This document shows positions 5,983-8,982 of a stretch of DNA of 8,982 nt, piece after piece. The notes below the pieces were generated by a model. That model searched no databases. It worked only from the letters and a program-made list of their open reading frames with translations, and had not been told where the DNA came from. Positions within the stretch are counted from its first letter, which is position 1; every line of letters starts with the position of its first letter. This DNA comes from Chitinophagaceae bacterium (GTDB lineage Bacteria > Bacteroidota > Bacteroidia > Chitinophagales > Chitinophagaceae): contig JAIEQT010000534.1 in assembly GCA_019747455.1 (NCBI GenBank), positions 1-8,982 on the forward strand. Direction: 5' to 3'. The position numbers and the translations under genes are program-made.

Positions 5983-7284
5983 ATGATGAATTACGAAGAA
6001 ACCATCCACTATTTATTCGAGAAGCTGCCTATGTTTAGTAGAATAGGCGCAGCAGCGTATAAAAAAGACCTGACAAACACTATCGAACTTTGTGAAGCTA
6101 TCGGCAATCCCCATCTTCAGTTCAAATCGATTCATATCGCCGGAACAAACGGCAAAGGGTCTACCAGCCATATGATGGCCGCCATTTTGCAGACAGGAGG
6201 TTATAAAACGGGATTATATACTTCACCACATCTGCACGATTTTAGAGAGCGCATAAAAGTAAATGGCGAATTATGTTCCAAAGAATTTGTGATAGCTTTT
6301 ACGGAGAAAATAATGCCTTTGATAGAGCGTATTCAACCTTCATTTTTTGAGATTACCGTTGCCATGGCCTTCGCCTATTTTGCTCAGCAAAAAGTTGATA
6401 TCGCTGTTATTGAAGTGGGGTTAGGCGGGCGTTTAGATAGTACCAATATTATTAGCCCGGAACTTGCTATCATCACCAATATTGGATGGGATCATATGCA
6501 ATTACTAGGCAACACGCTACCTGAAATTGCCAGAGAAAAGGCAGGTATTATTAAAGCAGGTATTCCCGTAATAATTGGTGAAACAACACCCGATATAAAA
6601 CCTGTTTTTGAACTGGCCGCTACAAAATCTCCTATCTATTTTTCACATGAAAACAGGTATGTGCACGATTGGTTACTAGGTTCACATATATTGGAAGTAA
6701 CTATTGTAGAAAAAAAACAAAACGCGTATAATCAATACAAACTCGATTTACCTGGCTTGTATCAAACAAAAAATTTAATAGCCGTAATTGAAGCAGCTCA
6801 GTTACTTCATCAGATGGGTTGGAATACAGATCAAGCTATTGTACATAAAGCTTTAACACAAGTAAAAAAATTAACCGGGTTACATGGCCGTTGGGAACAA
6901 TTACATCATCACCCAACCATCATTGCAGATGTAGGTCATAATATAGATGGCATTACTGAAATCAATAAACAGTTGGAGCTCATGCAGTTTCATAAACTGC
7001 ATATCGTAATAGGTATGGTGAAAGATAAAGATATTAGTGCCGTATTATCCTTACTTCCTCACCATGCACAATATTATTTTACAAAAGCACAAATTCCCAG
7101 GGCACTTGATGAAATTAGTTTACAAGCGCTGGCTATGGAAAAAGACTTGCATGGTAATAGTTACTTAACAGTAAACGAAGCTGTGAACGCAGCTCTTTCA
7201 AATAGTTTACCAAATGATTTGATACTTATTTGCGGAAGTGTTTTTTTAGTAGGGGAAATTGATACGAAACTATGGCATTTGTAA
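5983..7284 (+). CDS. folC: Bifunctional folylpolyglutamate synthase/dihydrofolate synthase
   Basis: This 433-residue Mur-ligase-family enzyme adds glutamate to dihydropteroate and to reduced folates in the cytoplasm, using ATP. The ATP-binding loop GTNGKGS is at 54-60. YTSPHL (79-84), EVGLGGRLDSTN (144-155) and ITNIGWDHM (164-172) follow, with the EKAGIIK segment at 185-191 near the expected modified Lys. The C-terminal ligase domain has HGRWE (301-305), DVGHN (316-320, the family's DGAHN position) and CGSVFLVGE (417-425). Length and motif order are normal and the gene looks intact. Two ATG codons stand in tandem at 5983 and 5986; either could be used. It sits 25 bases after tonB, an order I recall from other Bacteroidota. 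Its last 15 bases overlap the 3' end of a convergent Nudix gene, leaving no room for a terminator between them. Confidence 0.95.
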   Translation: MMNYEETIHYLFEKLPMFSRIGAAAYKKDLTNTIELCEAIGNPHLQFKSIHIAGTNGKGSTSHMMAAILQTGGYKTGLYTSPHLHDFRERIKVNGELCSKEFVIAFTEKIMPLIERIQPSFFEITVAMAFAYFAQQKVDIAVIEVGLGGRLDSTNIISPELAIITNIGWDHMQLLGNTLPEIAREKAGIIKAGIPVIIGETTPDIKPVFELAATKSPIYFSHENRYVHDWLLGSHILEVTIVEKKQNAYNQYKLDLPGLYQTKNLIAVIEAAQLLHQMGWNTDQAIVHKALTQVKKLTGLHGRWEQLHHHPTIIADVGHNIDGITEINKQLELMQFHKLHIVIGMVKDKDISAVLSLLPHHAQYYFTKAQIPRALDEISLQALAMEKDLHGNSYLTVNEAVNAALSNSLPNDLILICGSVFLVGEIDTKLWHL

Positions 7285-7824
7285 CCAGCCTAATTTTAAA
7301 GCGGCAGCAAACATTGGCCCTGCTTGTGTTCCATGCGTGAAAGTAGCCTCTTTTAACATTTCTAAAAATTGCCGCTTACTATATAATACCAATTCAATAT
7401 CTTCATAAGGGTCGAAGGTTGTTTCTAAATTTTGAACAGCATTACGAGCTAAAAAAAACCAGGCTTTATTATTTTCTAATGGCGGATTAGGATGCAGGGT
7501 ATATAATAGTTCAATATTGTTACTTGAATATCCGGTTTCTTCTTGCATTTCTCGCTTAGCTGCTTCCAGCGGCTCTTCACCTCTATCAATCATACCTCCC
7601 GGCAATTCAATACTTGTAATCCCTACCGCATGCCGAAATTGTTTAACTAAAACTATTTCTTCTTTATCTGTTACAATCACGATGTTGCAAAAACTAGGGA
7701 TATCGATTATAATATAAGGATCGAGCACTCTGCCATCGGGTAGCTCACAAGCTTCTTCTCTTATTTGTAACCATTTCTTACGATAAGTAACGCTAGCGCT
7801 TAATGTTTTCCAAGGTTTAGGCAT
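7270..7824 (-). CDS. Nudix hydrolase (ADP-ribose pyrophosphatase-like)
   Basis: This is a 184-residue Nudix enzyme; the family hydrolyses nucleoside diphosphates linked to another group, such as ADP-ribose or sugar nucleotides, using Mg2+. The Nudix box at 77-99 fits GX5EX7REUXEEXGU exactly, from GMIDRGE to REMQEETGY, and is preceded by ELP at 73-75. The N-terminal beta region (WKTLSA, DGRVLDPY) is the ADP-ribose-pyrophosphatase style. HPNPPLENNKAWFFLA at 111-126 is the loop that often helps set substrate choice. All catalytic Glu residues (92, 95, 96) are present. The precise substrate is unknown. The ATG lies one base after the stop of the upstream Nudix gene (TAG-T-ATG), and the gene ends the minus-strand operon. 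Its 3' end overlaps folC by 15 bases on the opposite strand. Confidence 0.92.
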   Translation of the reverse strand: MPKPWKTLSASVTYRKKWLQIREEACELPDGRVLDPYIIIDIPSFCNIVIVTDKEEIVLVKQFRHAVGITSIELPGGMIDRGEEPLEAAKREMQEETGYSSNNIELLYTLHPNPPLENNKAWFFLARNAVQNLETTFDPYEDIELVLYSKRQFLEMLKEATFTHGTQAGPMFAAALKLGWLQMP

Positions 7825-7825
7825 A

Positions 7826-8389
7826 CTAAAAAGAAACCAGTTTATTCATTTTCAATAATGCGTAAAGAATGGTGCAGGTTTGCATCGATTGAACAAATTT
7901 CTGCTCTTTAAACCATTCAATAAAATCATCCCATTCCAACAATATCACTTCAATACCTTCTTCTTTATCAAGCGCCGCGTTTGGGTCATAAACGCCTCCA
8001 GTAGCCAAAAACATTCGCATGACATTGGTATTGGTAGTAGGGTTAGGAGAAACAAAGCCTAGGTATTCAATATTTTCAAATCGATAACCCGTTTCTTCCA
8101 ATAACTCTCTGGCCATAGCATCTTCCAAAGAAGCATCTGTTGGATCAACACAACCACCCGGTAACTCAACAGCTATTACATCTAAAGCAGGCCTATAAAC
8201 TCTTTCTATAATTACTTTACCCTCTTTGGTAATGGCCAGCGCAGTAGCATAATCCGGAAATCCATATACATAAAAAGGCTCGATGATAGTACCATCCGCA
8301 CGCTGATAACTATTCTTTCTTACATCGGCCCATTTATCTTTAACCAATTGCTCAGAAGCAATCAATTTCCATTTTTCAACTTTACTCAT
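7826..8389 (-). CDS. Nudix hydrolase, paralog of the next gene
   Basis: I chose the ATG whose first base is 8389, giving a 187-residue protein and a TAATG overlap with the YfiT stop. An in-frame ATG at 8395 would add Met-Val and is equally readable; residue numbers here count from that longer form. The Nudix box runs from Gly81 to Tyr104, with RELLEETGY intact (metal-binding Glu97, Glu100, Glu101). The first half is one residue longer than the textbook box and has Ala88 where many relatives have Glu (DPTDAS). That longer form is known in other Nudix proteins, so activity is likely. The layout (WKLIAS, DGTIIEPF, ELPGG, SPNPTTNTN, a helical tail with FIEWFKEQKF) matches the downstream Nudix protein all along, so the pair looks like an old tandem duplication. 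Substrate is unknown. Confidence 0.9.
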   Translation of the reverse strand: MSKVEKWKLIASEQLVKDKWADVRKNSYQRADGTIIEPFYVYGFPDYATALAITKEGKVIIERVYRPALDVIAVELPGGCVDPTDASLEDAMARELLEETGYRFENIEYLGFVSPNPTTNTNVMRMFLATGGVYDPNAALDKEEGIEVILLEWDDFIEWFKEQKFVQSMQTCTILYALLKMNKLVSF

Positions 8390-8910
8390 TACCATTTCTT
8401 TATTTCTCTTAATGTAGTGATATGTGCTGTATGATGTTTACCATGCCAAGCATACAATCCTAATAAAAACCACAAACTCATTTCGCGTTTACTTTCAGGA
8501 TGAAATACTTTTCGCTCCCATTGATCATTCCGCAAATCTTTAATAGCGGTATATAATCTCAAGTGTAGTGCATGTAAAAGGGTAATAGAAATATTCACAG
8601 GCAGCGCGTTTACATCGTATAGTTTGGTCCACTCGTTTTCCAAATATGGCTTAATAACGGGATTATCTTCTGTTAGCCCCAACTTAAAGCGACAGTAGGC
8701 ATTCATATGGCTATCGGCAACATGATGTACCACTTCTTGCACCGTCCACCCACCATCCCGATAAGGCGTATCGAGTTGCCCTTTGTCTAGATTCAGGATC
8801 GCTCTTTCTAATTCCTCCGGTAAGAATTTAATATCTAGCAGCCATTCTTCTTTTTGTTTTTCTGAATAAGGCTTTGGTTCATATTTGCCGATTGGGTATT
8901 GATTTGTCAT
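8389..8910 (-). CDS. YfiT/BstA-type DinB-fold protein, putative bacillithiol S-transferase
   Basis: This 173-residue protein is close in style to Bacillus YfiT/BstA, a four-helix DinB-fold, metal-binding protein thought to transfer bacillithiol to electrophiles. The start ends in PIGKYEPKPYS, typical of the family. A metal site of three His can be placed in VVHHVADSHMN (His63) and WHGKHHTAHI (His156, His160); as I recall, the spacing matches that of YfiT. GWTVQEVVHHVADSHMNAY (54-72) and RFKLGLTEDNPVIKPY (74-89) are strong family blocks. The enzyme would act in the cytoplasm on reactive compounds. It is the first gene of a minus-strand operon with two Nudix genes, joined by a TAATG overlap. 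Whether this organism makes bacillithiol cannot be seen here. Family assignment is firm; the thiol substrate is inference. Confidence 0.88.
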   Translation of the reverse strand: MTNQYPIGKYEPKPYSEKQKEEWLLDIKFLPEELERAILNLDKGQLDTPYRDGGWTVQEVVHHVADSHMNAYCRFKLGLTEDNPVIKPYLENEWTKLYDVNALPVNISITLLHALHLRLYTAIKDLRNDQWERKVFHPESKREMSLWFLLGLYAWHGKHHTAHITTLREIKKW

Positions 8911-8917
8911 ACATGAT

Positions 8918-8959
8918 GAGTTATGAATTATGAGTTATGAATTATGAATTAAAAGTTAT
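8918..8959 (-). repeat. 7-bp tandem array (ATAAYTC in gene sense) before the YfiT operon
   Basis: On the plus strand the units are GAGTTAT (8918-8924), GAATTAT (8925-8931), GAGTTAT (8932-8938), GAATTAT (8939-8945), GAATTAA (8946-8952) and AAGTTAT (8953-8959), with a possible decayed unit GAATGCT after. The first four alternate GAG/GAA exactly, which points to duplication of a 14-bp pair. In the sense of the downstream gene the unit reads ATAAYTC and contains no G. The array starts seven bases from the ATG at 8910, so it lies in the leader or promoter region of the operon. The remaining bases to 8982 are AT-rich without a clear feature. Confidence 0.88.
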
Positions 8960-8982
8960 GAATGCTAAATTCTTAATTTTCC

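Overview
The window reads as an ordinary chromosomal stretch from a low-GC member of the Bacteroidota, most like the Chitinophagaceae or a close relative. Signs of this are a glycine/asparagine-rich TonB energy transducer followed by folC, a bacillithiol-transferase-like YfiT protein, start codons without a Shine-Dalgarno sequence, TTG starts, and short 7-8 bp tandem arrays in the intergenic gaps. I see no RNA gene, transposase, phage gene, CRISPR array or attachment site. The taxon is inferred from protein style and not proven.

Layout. Bases 1-303 hold the 3' end of a membrane protein I do not recognise. Bases 360-5020 are a five-gene plus-strand run: an agmatinase-family ureohydrolase; a four-helix membrane protein with a PH-like tail (ATGA overlap); a radical SAM protein of unknown function; an EamA-type exporter (TTGA overlap with the radical SAM gene); and a TauE/SafE-type permease (TAATG overlap with the exporter). 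After a 100-base gap come a TonB-type energy transducer (5121-5957) and folC (5983-7284). On the minus strand a compact operon, read from 8910 down to 7270, encodes a YfiT/DinB-fold protein and two related Nudix hydrolases. Its last gene meets folC tail to tail with a 15-base coding overlap. No stretch longer than 300 bases lacks a gene.

How the genes may work together. The radical SAM gene and the two permease genes are tightly overlapped, so they are probably made together, which suggests a modified small molecule and its export. No substrate can be read from the sequence. The YfiT-Nudix-Nudix operon looks like a detoxification or metabolite house-cleaning unit. TonB would serve outer-membrane uptake, but its ExbB/ExbD partners are not in the window.

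Most of the content is housekeeping. The points most worth a second look are three independent short-period tandem arrays, each upstream of a start codon (one ends two bases from a TTG start), the uncharacterised radical SAM protein with its cysteine-rich approach to the cluster, and the two tandem Nudix paralogs whose Nudix boxes differ.
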